Shown piece after piece: positions 1-8,599 of a stretch of 44,920 bases of DNA. The translations under genes and the position numbers were made by a program. Position 1 is the stretch's first letter, and each line of letters begins with the position of its first letter. The notes beneath the pieces are model-generated. The model worked only from the letters and a program-made list of their open reading frames with translations, was not told where the DNA came from and did not search any database. Source of the stretch: Udaeobacter sp025935755 (GTDB taxonomy: Bacteria; Verrucomicrobiota; Verrucomicrobiia; Chthoniobacterales; UBA10450); NCBI GenBank assembly GCA_036278715.1, contig DASUKN010000012.1:1-44920 (forward strand), written 5' to 3'.

Positions 1-127
1 TGTATGGAATGTGGCGTGTCTCCACGATGTCGATCCCGTTGATCATGCCGAATCTAGCGCGAGCATTGCTGGCGCATCCGGAAAGAAATGCTGCGACAAA
101 AACAATCGCGACGCGGTATGGCGTCAT
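1..127 (-). CDS. partial lipoprotein, N-terminal part only
   Basis: The reverse strand from an ATG at 125-127 gives 42 codons that run off the window edge. Residues 1-18 are a lipoprotein signal: a short polar start, a hydrophobic stretch (VAIVFVAAFLSG) and the lipobox LSGC with the acylated Cys at 18. The mature part starts ASNARARFG. A TTAGG a few bases upstream could serve as ribosome binding site. It lies 34 bp downstream of the broken integrase on the same strand. The function cannot be told from this fragment. Class (exported lipoprotein) is fairly secure; identity unknown. Confidence 0.6.
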   Translation of the reverse strand, partial: MTPYRVAIVFVAAFLSGCASNARARFGMINGIDIVETRHIPY

Positions 128-161
128 AGACCTAACGAGAATTAGGAGGAAAAATTTCCAT

Positions 162-1219
162 CTAACGCGGAATGGGTGGCTGTCTTCCCATCGGCTTTTG
201 GTAATCCAACGGGCTGCGAACGGCGAGACCTGGTTTGTTCAGCACATGAGTGTAGATCATCGTTGTAGAAACGTCTTTGTGTCCCAGCAACTCCTGCACC
301 GTACGGATATCCTGTCCGTTTTCCAACAAATGCGTGGCAAAAGAGTGTCGAAACGTATGACAGCTTCCAACCTTGCGAATTCTGGCGCGTTGAATCGCGC
401 TCTTAACAGCTTTCTGCAGATTATTCTCCATGATATGGTGCCGGCGTTTCTCGCCTGACCACGGATCACTTGAAAGCTTGTCGGCAGGAAACACGTACTG
501 CCACGGCCACGATCGGTTTGCCTGGCAATATTTCCGGTCCAGCGCGAACGGCAAGTAGACACGACCATTTCCGTTGGCGAGATCACGCTGATGAATTTCG
601 CCAATCCGTTCCAAATGGCGTTGAAGTGGCTGACGCAAGCGCTCTGGCAAGATAGTAATCCGATCTCGCAAACCTTTACCATCGCGGACGGTAATATGCC
701 CGTAACCGAAATCGATGTCCTTCACCCGCGGCCGGACACATTCCATCAGTCGCAGGCCGGATCCGTACAGCAGCTCGGCCATTAACCGGTAATCGCCTTT
801 GAGGTTCGCGAGCACAGCACGGACTTCCGATGGCGTGAAGACCACGGGCAGCTTCGCCGGCCGCGTGACGCGCTGGACGTTGTCGATGAACTCGAGTTTT
901 CGCTCGAGCACCCGCTGGTAGAGAAACAACAACGCGCTGAAAGCCTGATTCTGAGTGGACGCAGCAACATTTTTTTTTCAACGGCCAAGTGCGTCAGGAA
1001 CTGCGTGATCTCGCCTTCTCCCATCTCATTTGGATGACGCTTCCGGTGAAAAAGAATAAAGCGACGTATCCATTCGATGTAAGCCTGCTCGGTGCGGATG
1101 GAATAATGTTTTACCCGCAAATGCCAGCGCACACGGTCGAGTAACCTGGGTGATGAAGCGACAGCTGCAGTGGTCGGGGGCACGTGGGCGATGTTGCCAA
1201 AACGAGTGGACGTTGGCAA
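162..1219 (-). pseudogene. intI: integron integrase (IntI-type tyrosine recombinase), frameshifted
   Basis: Two reverse-strand frames join into one IntI-like protein of about 350 residues. The N-terminal part (from 1219) has the SAM-like core-binding domain (HYSIRTEQAYIEWIRRF). After LAVEK the frame is lost in a run of nine A (970-978 on the plus strand as T), and the next frame continues VAASTQNQAFSALLFLYQ, the expected follow-on. The catalytic part keeps the Arg of GSGLRLME, HTFRH, LLGH and the Tyr of MIYTHV. It also has the IntI-specific insertion (RKYCQANRSWPWQYVFP) absent from XerC/D. Removing two A or adding one restores the frame. No attC-like cassette or clear attI was seen nearby. 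A homopolymer sequencing error is the alternative to a true mutation. Confidence 0.85.
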
Positions 1220-1249
1220 GCTTCTACACCGATTTATACGCGTGAAGGC

Positions 1250-1271
1250 GGCGCGCAGCGGAGTGCGCGCC
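1250..1271. repeat. GC-rich hairpin upstream of integrase
   Basis: GGCGCGC (1250-1256) and GCGCGCC (1265-1271) form a 7-bp stem with an 8-nt loop, between the integrase start and the four-helix-bundle gene. It has no U-tract and does not resemble attC. It looks like one of the dispersed palindromes of this genome. Confidence 0.5.
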
Positions 1272-1327
1272 CTACGTGGTTGAATCGTCCCGGCACCGTC
1301 GCCATGAGCCCCCTGGATTGACCAGCA

Positions 1328-1355
1328 GTTGAGAGTTGAGCGTTGAAGGTTGAGT
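1328..1355 (+). repeat. left heptamer array of four-helix-bundle element 1
   Basis: Four exactly in-phase 7-bp units: GTTGAGA, GTTGAGC, GTTGAAG, GTTGAGT. The array ends 15 bp before the ATG of the four-helix-bundle gene. The same heptamers recur inverted just after its stop codon. Confidence 0.85.
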
Positions 1356-1370
1356 GAGGTATGAGAAGGG

Positions 1371-1721
1371 ATGTTTAACTTCGAAAAACTCGATGTCTGG
1401 CAGGAAGCAATTCAGTTTGCCGATCTGGTATACACATTGACCGGCAATTTCCCGGCTGAAGAACGATTTGGATTAACCAATCAAATGCGACGCGCAGCGG
1501 TTTCGATTTCTTCTAATATCGCTGAAGGAAGTTCACGCTTATCGCGTACGGACTTCGCCCGGTTCGTAGAAATCGCGCCGGGATCGCTCTTTGAAGTTGT
1601 CTCGCAAGCGAGTATCGCGCTTCAGCGAAAAATGATTGGGCGAAACAAATACGATGAGATCTACGCCGAAGCGGAAAAGCAGAGCAAGATGCTCAGCGGT
1701 TTGCGCAGATCCCTTGTCTGA
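1371..1721 (+). CDS. four-helix-bundle protein (S23/IVP family)
   Basis: 116 residues, the usual size of the S23/intervening-sequence-protein family (PF05635, related to bAvd). Family hallmarks are visible: KLDVWQEAIQFADLVYTLT at the start, then LTNQMRRAAVSISSNIAEGSSR (helix 2) and a C-terminal helix with YAEAEKQSKMLSGLRRSL. Known members form pentameric four-helix bundles; some are encoded inside 23S rRNA intervening sequences, and the cellular role is poorly known. The ATG at 1371 follows GAAGGG. The gene stands alone between inverted heptamer arrays (1328-1355 and 1723-1757), which suggests a self-contained unit. A second family member lies at 11615-11980. Confidence 0.88.
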   Translation: MFNFEKLDVWQEAIQFADLVYTLTGNFPAEERFGLTNQMRRAAVSISSNIAEGSSRLSRTDFARFVEIAPGSLFEVVSQASIALQRKMIGRNKYDEIYAEAEKQSKMLSGLRRSLV

Positions 1722-1722
1722 C

Positions 1723-1757
1723 ACGTAACCCTCAACTCTCAACCACAGACACTCAAC
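1723..1757 (-). repeat. right heptamer array of four-helix-bundle element 1
   Basis: Five in-phase 7-bp units starting one base after the stop codon: ACGTAAC, CCTCAAC, TCTCAAC, CACAGAC, ACTCAAC. Three are reverse complements of GTTGAGN units of the left array. A 13-bp stretch (1731-1743) is the exact inverse of 1328-1340. Confidence 0.85.
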
Positions 1758-1790
1758 CGTCCGCCACGCTAGCGCAGCAAACATTCGTGA

Positions 1791-4700
1791 TCATGCGCGT
1801 ACTGGCACGCTGGCGGTGCGTTCGAGTTTGCCCCAGCTGACCCAGGCGCCTTGGATGGCGCGCAGGATTGCTTTCCAGACACAGTAACTCAGCATGGGCC
1901 GATAGATCAGGCGCATCGGAAGGATGCGCCAGGCGCGTACCATGGGCTCGCGCTCGAGTAGACACGCCAGCGTGGCGAGGAGCACGTCCATGGCCAGGAA
2001 TATCAGGATGAACGGGAGCACCGCGTTCCAAACGCCGAATGGCAATGACGCGAGCAAAAACAGATCGACCATCGGCGTAATGGCGACCAGGACGATTTGG
2101 AAAAACCAGATACTGGGCAAACTGAACCAACCGAGCGCGCGATAGTTCCAGTTGAATACCATGTCGCGATGTTTCCACAGACATTGCAGCGTGCCGTATG
2201 CCCATCGCGAACGTTGTCGCGTCAGGCTGGCCACGGTCTCCGGCGCTTCTGTCCACGCGATCGCCTCCGGGACATAGACGATGCGCTGACGCTTTCGATG
2301 TAGCGAGAGGGTGAGATCGGTATCCTCGGCCAGCGTTTCCAAGCTGAGGCCACCCGCTTCAACGATCGCATTCTTCCGAACGGCGCTGACGGCTCCCGGC
2401 ACAACGGTAATACAATCCCACCGGTTATAGGCGCGCCGATCCAGATTGAATCCGCAGGTGTATTCCAACGCCTGACAACGCGCGATGAACGTGCGCAAAT
2501 TTCCAACCTTTGCATGTCCTGATACCGCGCCGGTCCGTTCATCCGCAAACGGCTCCAGCAAACGCGGCAACGTGTCGCGTTGGCATTGTGTGTCGGCGTC
2601 GATGAAAACCACAATGCCATTTTGTGCCACCGCGAGACCGCGCTGGAGTGCGCGGGCTTTGCCGCGATTCTCTTGTTGGAACAAACGGATACGCGGTTCG
2701 TTCAGCGCTATGCGCTGAATTTCCGCAGCAGTATGGTCGGTCGAACCATCGTCGACGACGACCACCTCTATTTCGCCAGCGTAATCGGTCGCCAGAAGGG
2801 TGCGCAAAGTTTCCGCAATTAATTTTTCTTCGTTGTAAGCAGCGATCACGACGCTGACCGGCTCAGCGAAGTTGCTTCCTGGCAGGCGACGAAAACGCGC
2901 CGCGAGCCAGATGACAACCAGAGTTCGAACAACGACCAGTGCCGTCGCCACGATCATGAACGCCCAAAGAAATTCTTCGATGCTGTGGTAAATGCGAAAC
3001 CCGGTGCTGCTCACAATCCAGGTAAGCGACTGACCATGGCCCTGGACAAGGGGCATCAAGGCGTCGCGCGTGGTTCCGAGCAGTTTGCTCAACGGCACGA
3101 CCGTGTCGCCGCGCGTATGAAGCCAGTCCAAAATCTGTGGAAGCGCTTCGACGGTTTGTGAGCGGTCGCCACCCGCATCGTGCAGCAGGATGACGCTGCC
3201 ATCGTGTCTTTGTTGTTTGATCCTGCGGAGGATGATATCTACACCCGGTTTTGCCCAGTCCTGCGGATCAATATTCTCGAGAACCACGAGGTAATTAAGA
3301 TCTTCCGCGATTTTCAACGGAGTCAGTTCGCTGAGATCTGTAGGACCGGTGTCGGCGTTGTAAGGCGGGCGAAACAATGTCGTCGCGCGGCCGGTAATCG
3401 TCTCGAGCAGCAACTGCGTGGCATTCAGCTCGAGCCGGATATGCTCCGGCCAACAGAGCGCCAGGTTCGGATGGTAATAGGTATGATTCCCGATCTCGTG
3501 TCCTTCGTTGACGATGCGACGAACAAGCGCGGGATAACGTTCTGCGTTTACTCCAACCAGGAAAAACGTGGCCTTTACGTTTGCGGCCTTCAGAATATCC
3601 AAAATTTTCGGCGTCCATCGCGGATCCGGACCGTCATCGAAAGTGATGGCGACTTGATGTTCACCGCCGGCGCCCTGGTGATAGAGCGTCGGAAACTCCG
3701 CAAACTTCACGTAGTTCGCGGTGAGATATCCATCTGTATCAACGGTCAGCTTGCGCGTCCCGTCAGTGCGATCCTCGTCGACGGTCACGATTTCGCCGTC
3801 GCCAACGTCCGTGATGGTATCGGTCGATTTGATCAGTTCCAACGCCTGTCGGGCTGGATGATCCAATTTGAAATCACGCGGCACATTAAGCGCGTCCCAG
3901 ATTGCCGGATCTTCACTGCCGAGGCGGTAAACTGCAAACCCGCCTGCCTTTTCATCGCGCACTTCACGCAGCTGATTGAGAAACGTGATCGCGTCGAGAA
4001 ACCAGACTCCATGTTCTGTGTCTTCGTCCAGGAAATAAAAATATGGACTGTAACCCGGTCCCAGGACCTGAACGCTTTCAATTTCCGCGTCGTTCGCACG
4101 ACTCATCGCTTCGGAAAAACTGATCAGCTCCCCCTTCTTGCCGCCGATGGGCCAGTCGTATCCGTAGCTGCCGATGGCGATGATCCATTGTTTGCTGTCC
4201 GAACCATCCAGCAACACATGGAGCCAACCTTCAAACCACGCGCGCGAGGCCAGCGGTCCCGGCGGATCCGTCTCCGAGGTTTCATCGAACAACATGGCGA
4301 CGAAACGATCGATGTTGTCGCTGAGCGCATCGATATCGATGTAATCGAGTTCCTGTCCCGGCTGAACGCACAACCACAGCTCTTTGTTATCGTCGTGCAG
4401 CGCGTCGGCAAACTTGTCGATGAACGCGGTTAAATCTTTTTTGTAAACAGGATCGATTTGCTGCCAATCGACAACGACGCCGGCAGCCCTGGCGTTGCGC
4501 AATACGCCGAGCACATCCTCGATGAATCGTTCCCGCCGTTCCGCGGGGCCATGCGCAAGATTCTCGATCGCTTCGGGCTGCCACGTGTCCCCGACCAGAT
4601 TCGTTAGCAGCGGCATCAGCGCGATGCCCCTGGTTGCCGCCAACTTTGCGACCCGCGCATCAGAATCAATTTGCAGATTCCCCATGCCATCGGTGACCGT

Positions 4701-5150
4701 CATCCATTCCGGGCAGACATGCGTAATTTGTCCCGCGTGTTGTTGAAGAGATTTGTAACTGTCTGGATCACCGTTCACGTAGAATGCGAGCCGCACTTCG
4801 TTGTCAGGCGCTTTCTTCCGCGGGCGCGGCGAAGGAATCGGCGCCGTGCCGGCAAGCTTTTTTGCCGCTTGACGTGTCGCACTAAATTTCTGCCATAAGG
4901 AAGAGGCTGGCGACGACACCTGGCCAGCAGGATTCTCCCGTTGCAATGCGCGCAATTGACCTTTCAACTGCCGCAGGGAAAACGGCGCGTTCATCTTCGG
5001 TATGACGAAAAGCGTCTGAACAAAGAGCACCAGCGCAACGAAGAACAGCACGCCGCCGATCAACAGAATGAGCCGTAGGCGCGGCCAGCGTTTACCGCTG
5101 GGATCGGAGAAAACAAACGGGGTGACCTGTTCCGGAGGAAGCTCGCGCAT
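1791..5150 (-). CDS. GH18-like / polysaccharide deacetylase / GT2 glycosyltransferase fusion
   Basis: 1119 residues with three modules. Residues 26-50 are a membrane anchor. About 115-440 is a GH18/chitinase-like barrel; its active-site strand reads GVVVDWQQI, so the usual catalytic Glu of DxxDxDxE is Gln230. About 498-695 is a NodB deacetylase with TFDDGP (503-508), HTYYH (556-560), RPPYN (594-598) and LLHD (655-658). About 763-1000 is a GT2 synthase with VVDDGSTD, FIDAD, AEDTD and the Q(R)xRW-like TRQRSRW, framed by membrane segments at about 725-750, 1010-1035 and 1040-1063. Such proteins make and deacetylate beta-1,4-linked (GlcNAc-like) exopolysaccharide at the inner membrane. The product is inferred. 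It lies downstream of a TonB receptor on the same strand. Confidence 0.9.
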   Translation of the reverse strand: MRELPPEQVTPFVFSDPSGKRWPRLRLILLIGGVLFFVALVLFVQTLFVIPKMNAPFSLRQLKGQLRALQRENPAGQVSSPASSLWQKFSATRQAAKKLAGTAPIPSPRPRKKAPDNEVRLAFYVNGDPDSYKSLQQHAGQITHVCPEWMTVTDGMGNLQIDSDARVAKLAATRGIALMPLLTNLVGDTWQPEAIENLAHGPAERRERFIEDVLGVLRNARAAGVVVDWQQIDPVYKKDLTAFIDKFADALHDDNKELWLCVQPGQELDYIDIDALSDNIDRFVAMLFDETSETDPPGPLASRAWFEGWLHVLLDGSDSKQWIIAIGSYGYDWPIGGKKGELISFSEAMSRANDAEIESVQVLGPGYSPYFYFLDEDTEHGVWFLDAITFLNQLREVRDEKAGGFAVYRLGSEDPAIWDALNVPRDFKLDHPARQALELIKSTDTITDVGDGEIVTVDEDRTDGTRKLTVDTDGYLTANYVKFAEFPTLYHQGAGGEHQVAITFDDGPDPRWTPKILDILKAANVKATFFLVGVNAERYPALVRRIVNEGHEIGNHTYYHPNLALCWPEHIRLELNATQLLLETITGRATTLFRPPYNADTGPTDLSELTPLKIAEDLNYLVVLENIDPQDWAKPGVDIILRRIKQQRHDGSVILLHDAGGDRSQTVEALPQILDWLHTRGDTVVPLSKLLGTTRDALMPLVQGHGQSLTWIVSSTGFRIYHSIEEFLWAFMIVATALVVVRTLVVIWLAARFRRLPGSNFAEPVSVVIAAYNEEKLIAETLRTLLATDYAGEIEVVVVDDGSTDHTAAEIQRIALNEPRIRLFQQENRGKARALQRGLAVAQNGIVVFIDADTQCQRDTLPRLLEPFADERTGAVSGHAKVGNLRTFIARCQALEYTCGFNLDRRAYNRWDCITVVPGAVSAVRKNAIVEAGGLSLETLAEDTDLTLSLHRKRQRIVYVPEAIAWTEAPETVASLTRQRSRWAYGTLQCLWKHRDMVFNWNYRALGWFSLPSIWFFQIVLVAITPMVDLFLLASLPFGVWNAVLPFILIFLAMDVLLATLACLLEREPMVRAWRILPMRLIYRPMLSYCVWKAILRAIQGAWVSWGKLERTASVPVRA

Positions 5151-5467
5151 TTCGCTGCGTATATTCGCTCATCCGCAAAAATAATAAAATCGGATTGCGT
5201 GGGGCAGTTTTTATCAGCGTTCACAGACGGCCGCCACAGCTTTTGCAGCATGGTAGGGCGCGCCACTCCTTGGCGCGCCAGCGCCAAAGGCGCACGAGCA
5301 TTTTCAGCCTGGGGCAACGCCCCAGGACAATCGTACACGTCAGAGCATCAGCGCGGAAGGCGCGACTCACGGAAACGGCCGGCGCGATCAGCCGCCTCGG
5401 CAGTGCGACAGCGCGCCACATGCACGCAGACGGCGTGCAGAGGGTTGCCGCCCCTGACCTCCAGGGA
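5151..5467. other. intergenic stretch with hairpins
   Basis: This 317-bp gap separates the TonB receptor from the glycosyltransferase fusion. No convincing ORF is present. A perfect hairpin lies at 5308-5326 (CCTGGGGC, loop AAC, GCCCCAGG), and GGCGCGCC occurs twice at about 5258-5280. There is no U-tract, so a classical terminator is not supported. It resembles other repeat-rich gaps in this window. Confidence 0.5.
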
Positions 5468-7900
5468 TTAAAAGAAAAATTCGAACCCGCCGTAATAGTT
5501 CCTGGGCAATGCGGGCATGATACCTTCCTCGCGAACCTCGCCCCAATAACTCTCGTTGAAAATATTCCTGATCCCCGCGAACACTCCTGCTCGTCCTTTC
5601 CAGAACCTGAATTCAGCTGTGAGATCCCAGACGTTGTAGGCCGGGATGAACCCTTCGAACGAATCACCGTCATCGCCGAATTCATCGTCCACGATCGTTG
5701 CGAGCATCGCGAGTTTGAAAGCGTTCTTGTAACTGTAGATGGCGCCTGTCTTCACCTGATACTCCGGAGCATAGGCTGGTGTTTTGCCGTCGTTAGGCCC
5801 CGAGGTAAACGCGGCGTCCAGCAGGGTGACATTGCCGTAAAGAGTGAGGTTTCCATACGGGCTTGGCACACCGCCGTTAATCAGTGAGAGAACGTCGAGT
5901 TCGGTGGCAGCTTCAAATCCGATGTAACGCGAGTCGCCGACGTTCTCGGTCGAAGTGAACCCATTCGGCAGAATGACGTCACCGATCTGGTCAGTAAACG
6001 TGAAGTAGAAACCGCCTACATCGAAATTCAAATACGGTAACGGTTTACCGCGGACTCCATATTCGAACTGAAGCGCGTTCCCTTCCTCCAGGTTGCCGTT
6101 GACCACACTGCTTGCGCCGGTCGGCACCAGCTCGCCGTAAGTGATTGGGCGGTAAGCCTGGGAGACTGTCCCGTAAAGTTCAACGCGCGGCGGACCAAAC
6201 CCTGTGACGACCGGCGCGGGAGGATTTTTGGACTGGGCGCCCTTTTCTCCTGCAACGGGAGGCGCAGAAAGAATCGGCTGACCCTCGACCAGCGTGTAGC
6301 CGACTCCGAGCCCAAACAGCGGAACAAAATTGAAATCGGATTGATGCGCCAGCGGCTCGTTATCAGACGCCTTAGCCCGGTTGAACTGCTCGTCGGCTGC
6401 CTGGTTTAGAAACTCCAAACGCATGCCCGGAACAATAGAGAGCCGCCCGAATTTGAACCGGTTCTCGGCAAAGATAGCGCCATCCCAAGTCTCACCGGTG
6501 TTGCGATTTCGCAGTAGGCCGCTCTCTGCATCGGGCGTTTGACCACGCCTGTCAGTCCGATCCTGGAGAGCATGGTAGAAATAGATGCCGCCAGTAATGG
6601 TCGAGAGGTCGTTCAATAAATTGTAGTCGTGCCGCATTCGGGCATCTACGCCCTCCGTCCAATCCTCGCGGACCTGAATGGAATTCGTTTCGGCATCTGG
6701 TCCGCCGGGCAGTGTGCCGAAGCCGCCGCCGCGCTGGCGCTTGCTCCAACGCGACAAATAGCCGCCAAACGCCTTGATATCGAGTTCTGTCCTATCGGAG
6801 AAAAACTTTTGATACTCGAGCATGGCGTAATTGCGTACCAACTGGAAGCGATCGAAGAAACGGCTGGTCTGAGTGAAACCGTCTTCAATGAAGACAGAGT
6901 TTGGCGGATTTACTTCTTCCATCCGCCGCATGCCGCCGGGTTCGCCATGCTCTTCGTTATAGAAATCGAGTGTGAGGATGAAGCGACTATCTCTCGTCAC
7001 GTCCAGTACAAAACGTGGGCTGCCAGCGTTGAGGTGGTAATCGCTGTTTGCCTCGCGAAATCCATCCTGCTGCCGGTGATCGTAGTAAAAGTAATAGCCG
7101 AACGGGCCGAACCCGCCGTCCGCTTCTGTGAAATTGCGATAGTATTCATAGCTGCCGAAAACGTTCCTGGTTGTGAAATGAAACGGCGCATCCATCCGCG
7201 GCATTTTCATCACGAAATTGATCGCCCCACCGGGTTGCGACCCGAACTGCAACGCTGCGCCTGCGCGAATCACTTCAATGCGTTCCACTGCGTCCAGGAT
7301 TGGCGTGTAATGGCTCTCCGGGAAACCGAACTGCTCGTTCTTGATCGTGACGCCGTCCTTGAGCACTTGCGTGAACTCGCTGCGCTGTGAATTCAACCCG
7401 CGATACCCGAAGTTGATGACCGGCGATTGTGGCTCTTCGCTGACCAGGATGCCAGGCGTAGTAGCCATCGCTTCTCGATAATCATTCCCGGCGAACGTAG
7501 GAAATTCTGCCGGTTGCACGAACGACGTTTTCTTGCCGGCATTAATTCTCGTTCCTTCCACTGGCGGCAACGCGGGATATGGAACGGGATAGGCATCATA
7601 CCACGTCCCGGTAACGAGGACCGTATCAACATCCACAGCGTCGCCCACACTCGTTAGGCTCAGCGACAGGCTATCTCCCGCTGTTACCGGAAATGCACTG
7701 CGCAGATTGTTTGCGGTGCGTGTCCCATGCGCGCGTGACTTGTCGTCTTTGTCCTCCTTGTTCTCAGCGTCGACGTCGTCGTTTTCTGTCTTGGCGAGTG
7801 CGGCATCGAACGCATCCTGGCCGAAAGTCGATTGGACGAAACAACACAGCGCGATCCCAGTCAGAGCGGTTCCCAGTGCGAGAGTGATTTTCGAAGGCAT
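5468..7900 (-). CDS. TonB-dependent outer membrane receptor
   Basis: 810 residues from the ATG at 7898-7900, which gives a clean signal peptide (hydrophobic LALGTALTGIALCCFV, cleavage near FGQ/D). A TTG 36 bases upstream is possible but adds an awkward extension. The plug domain spans about 90-240 (AMATTPGILVSEE, FGYRGLNSQRS, VERIEVIRAGAALQFGSQPGGAINFV), typical of FecA-like siderophore receptors. The rest is a 22-strand barrel ending in GGFEFFF, with the terminal aromatic residue needed for BAM assembly. It imports a large ligand, probably a ferric chelate, with TonB-ExbBD energy. The ligand cannot be read from sequence. A palindrome (7944-7959) sits just upstream. Confidence 0.9.
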   Translation of the reverse strand: MPSKITLALGTALTGIALCCFVQSTFGQDAFDAALAKTENDDVDAENKEDKDDKSRAHGTRTANNLRSAFPVTAGDSLSLSLTSVGDAVDVDTVLVTGTWYDAYPVPYPALPPVEGTRINAGKKTSFVQPAEFPTFAGNDYREAMATTPGILVSEEPQSPVINFGYRGLNSQRSEFTQVLKDGVTIKNEQFGFPESHYTPILDAVERIEVIRAGAALQFGSQPGGAINFVMKMPRMDAPFHFTTRNVFGSYEYYRNFTEADGGFGPFGYYFYYDHRQQDGFREANSDYHLNAGSPRFVLDVTRDSRFILTLDFYNEEHGEPGGMRRMEEVNPPNSVFIEDGFTQTSRFFDRFQLVRNYAMLEYQKFFSDRTELDIKAFGGYLSRWSKRQRGGGFGTLPGGPDAETNSIQVREDWTEGVDARMRHDYNLLNDLSTITGGIYFYHALQDRTDRRGQTPDAESGLLRNRNTGETWDGAIFAENRFKFGRLSIVPGMRLEFLNQAADEQFNRAKASDNEPLAHQSDFNFVPLFGLGVGYTLVEGQPILSAPPVAGEKGAQSKNPPAPVVTGFGPPRVELYGTVSQAYRPITYGELVPTGASSVVNGNLEEGNALQFEYGVRGKPLPYLNFDVGGFYFTFTDQIGDVILPNGFTSTENVGDSRYIGFEAATELDVLSLINGGVPSPYGNLTLYGNVTLLDAAFTSGPNDGKTPAYAPEYQVKTGAIYSYKNAFKLAMLATIVDDEFGDDGDSFEGFIPAYNVWDLTAEFRFWKGRAGVFAGIRNIFNESYWGEVREEGIMPALPRNYYGGFEFFF

Positions 7901-7943
7901 GCGCGCGATCAAAATCGAATGGAATAGGCGAAGCAAGCTATTT

Positions 7944-7959
7944 ATTACAGTTTTGTAAT
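7944..7959. promoter_or_regulatory. candidate operator upstream of TonB receptor
   Basis: ATTACA-N4-TGTAAT, a perfect 6-bp dyad in an AT-rich stretch 44 bp upstream of the receptor ATG and about 90 bp before the divergent carbonic anhydrase gene. Position and symmetry suit a dimeric repressor. It does not match a classical Fur box well, so the regulator is unknown. Confidence 0.4.
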
Positions 7960-8050
7960 GTCTTTTACCATGGATCTGTCCTTTTTATGAACCGATCGTG
8001 TCCCTCGCCTTGCGAACGCGCATTGCGCGTTCCATCTTGATCGTCTCGCG

Positions 8051-8599
8051 ATGCACATCGAACCGGATTCACTGCCAACGGGTCACGAGGGGATCATCCA
8101 GCGACTGCGAAAAGGCCCGACTATTCATTCCAGCGCGTGGGTTGTTCCAGGCGCGACCGTTCTCGGCGATGTCATTCTTGGCGAAGAATCAAGCGTTTGG
8201 TACGGCGCGGTTCTGCGCGGTGACATCAACCGCATCATCATCGGTCCGCGTTCCAACGTTCAAGACAATGCCGTCGTCCACGTGGACACTGGCTATCCGA
8301 CAACGGTCGGTGAACTGGTCACAATCGGGCACACCGCGATTGTTCACGCGTGTAAAATTGATAACGAAGTTCTCGTCGGCATGGGATCCATTATCCTCGA
8401 CGATGTCGAAGTCGGCGCGCGTTCGATCATCGGCGCAAACGCGCTCGTCACGATGGGAATGAAAATCCCGCCGGGATCGCTCGTGCTTGGCTCGCCCGCG
8501 AAAATTCGCCGCGAGCTGACACTCGACGAGCAAAAGGACATCGCACGCTGGGCGTGGAGCTATGTCGAATCCGCGAAGGAGTATCGGGAGTTCTACTGA
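8051..8599 (+). CDS. gamma-carbonic anhydrase family protein
   Basis: 182 residues forming a left-handed beta-helix of hexapeptide repeats (VVPGATVLGDVILGEESSVWYGAVLRGD). The three zinc ligands of the gamma class are present: His77 (VVHVD), His94 and His99 (IGHTAIVHAC). A C-terminal helix (DEQKDIARWAWSYVESAKEYREFY) packs along the helix as in YrdA/Cam homologues. The likely reaction is reversible CO2 hydration in the cytoplasm, although many YrdA-type relatives lack measured activity. The gene is divergent from the TonB receptor. Its stop codon is followed, in the same frame, by a cupin remnant. Confidence 0.9.
   Translation: MHIEPDSLPTGHEGIIQRLRKGPTIHSSAWVVPGATVLGDVILGEESSVWYGAVLRGDINRIIIGPRSNVQDNAVVHVDTGYPTTVGELVTIGHTAIVHACKIDNEVLVGMGSIILDDVEVGARSIIGANALVTMGMKIPPGSLVLGSPAKIRRELTLDEQKDIARWAWSYVESAKEYREFY

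Noticed and set aside
1220..1330. attI or attC site next to the integron integrase
   Set aside because: No simple-site core pair or attC R/L boxes could be identified; the only structure is a short GC hairpin.
3180..4433. Long open frame (417 codons) on the plus strand inside the glycosyltransferase fusion
   Set aside because: Antisense to a gene with intact catalytic motifs. Its translation has no recognisable domain and arises from the codon bias of the opposite strand.
6629..7390. 253-codon plus-strand frame within the TonB receptor
   Set aside because: Antisense shadow of the receptor's plug and barrel; no motif and no ribosome binding site.
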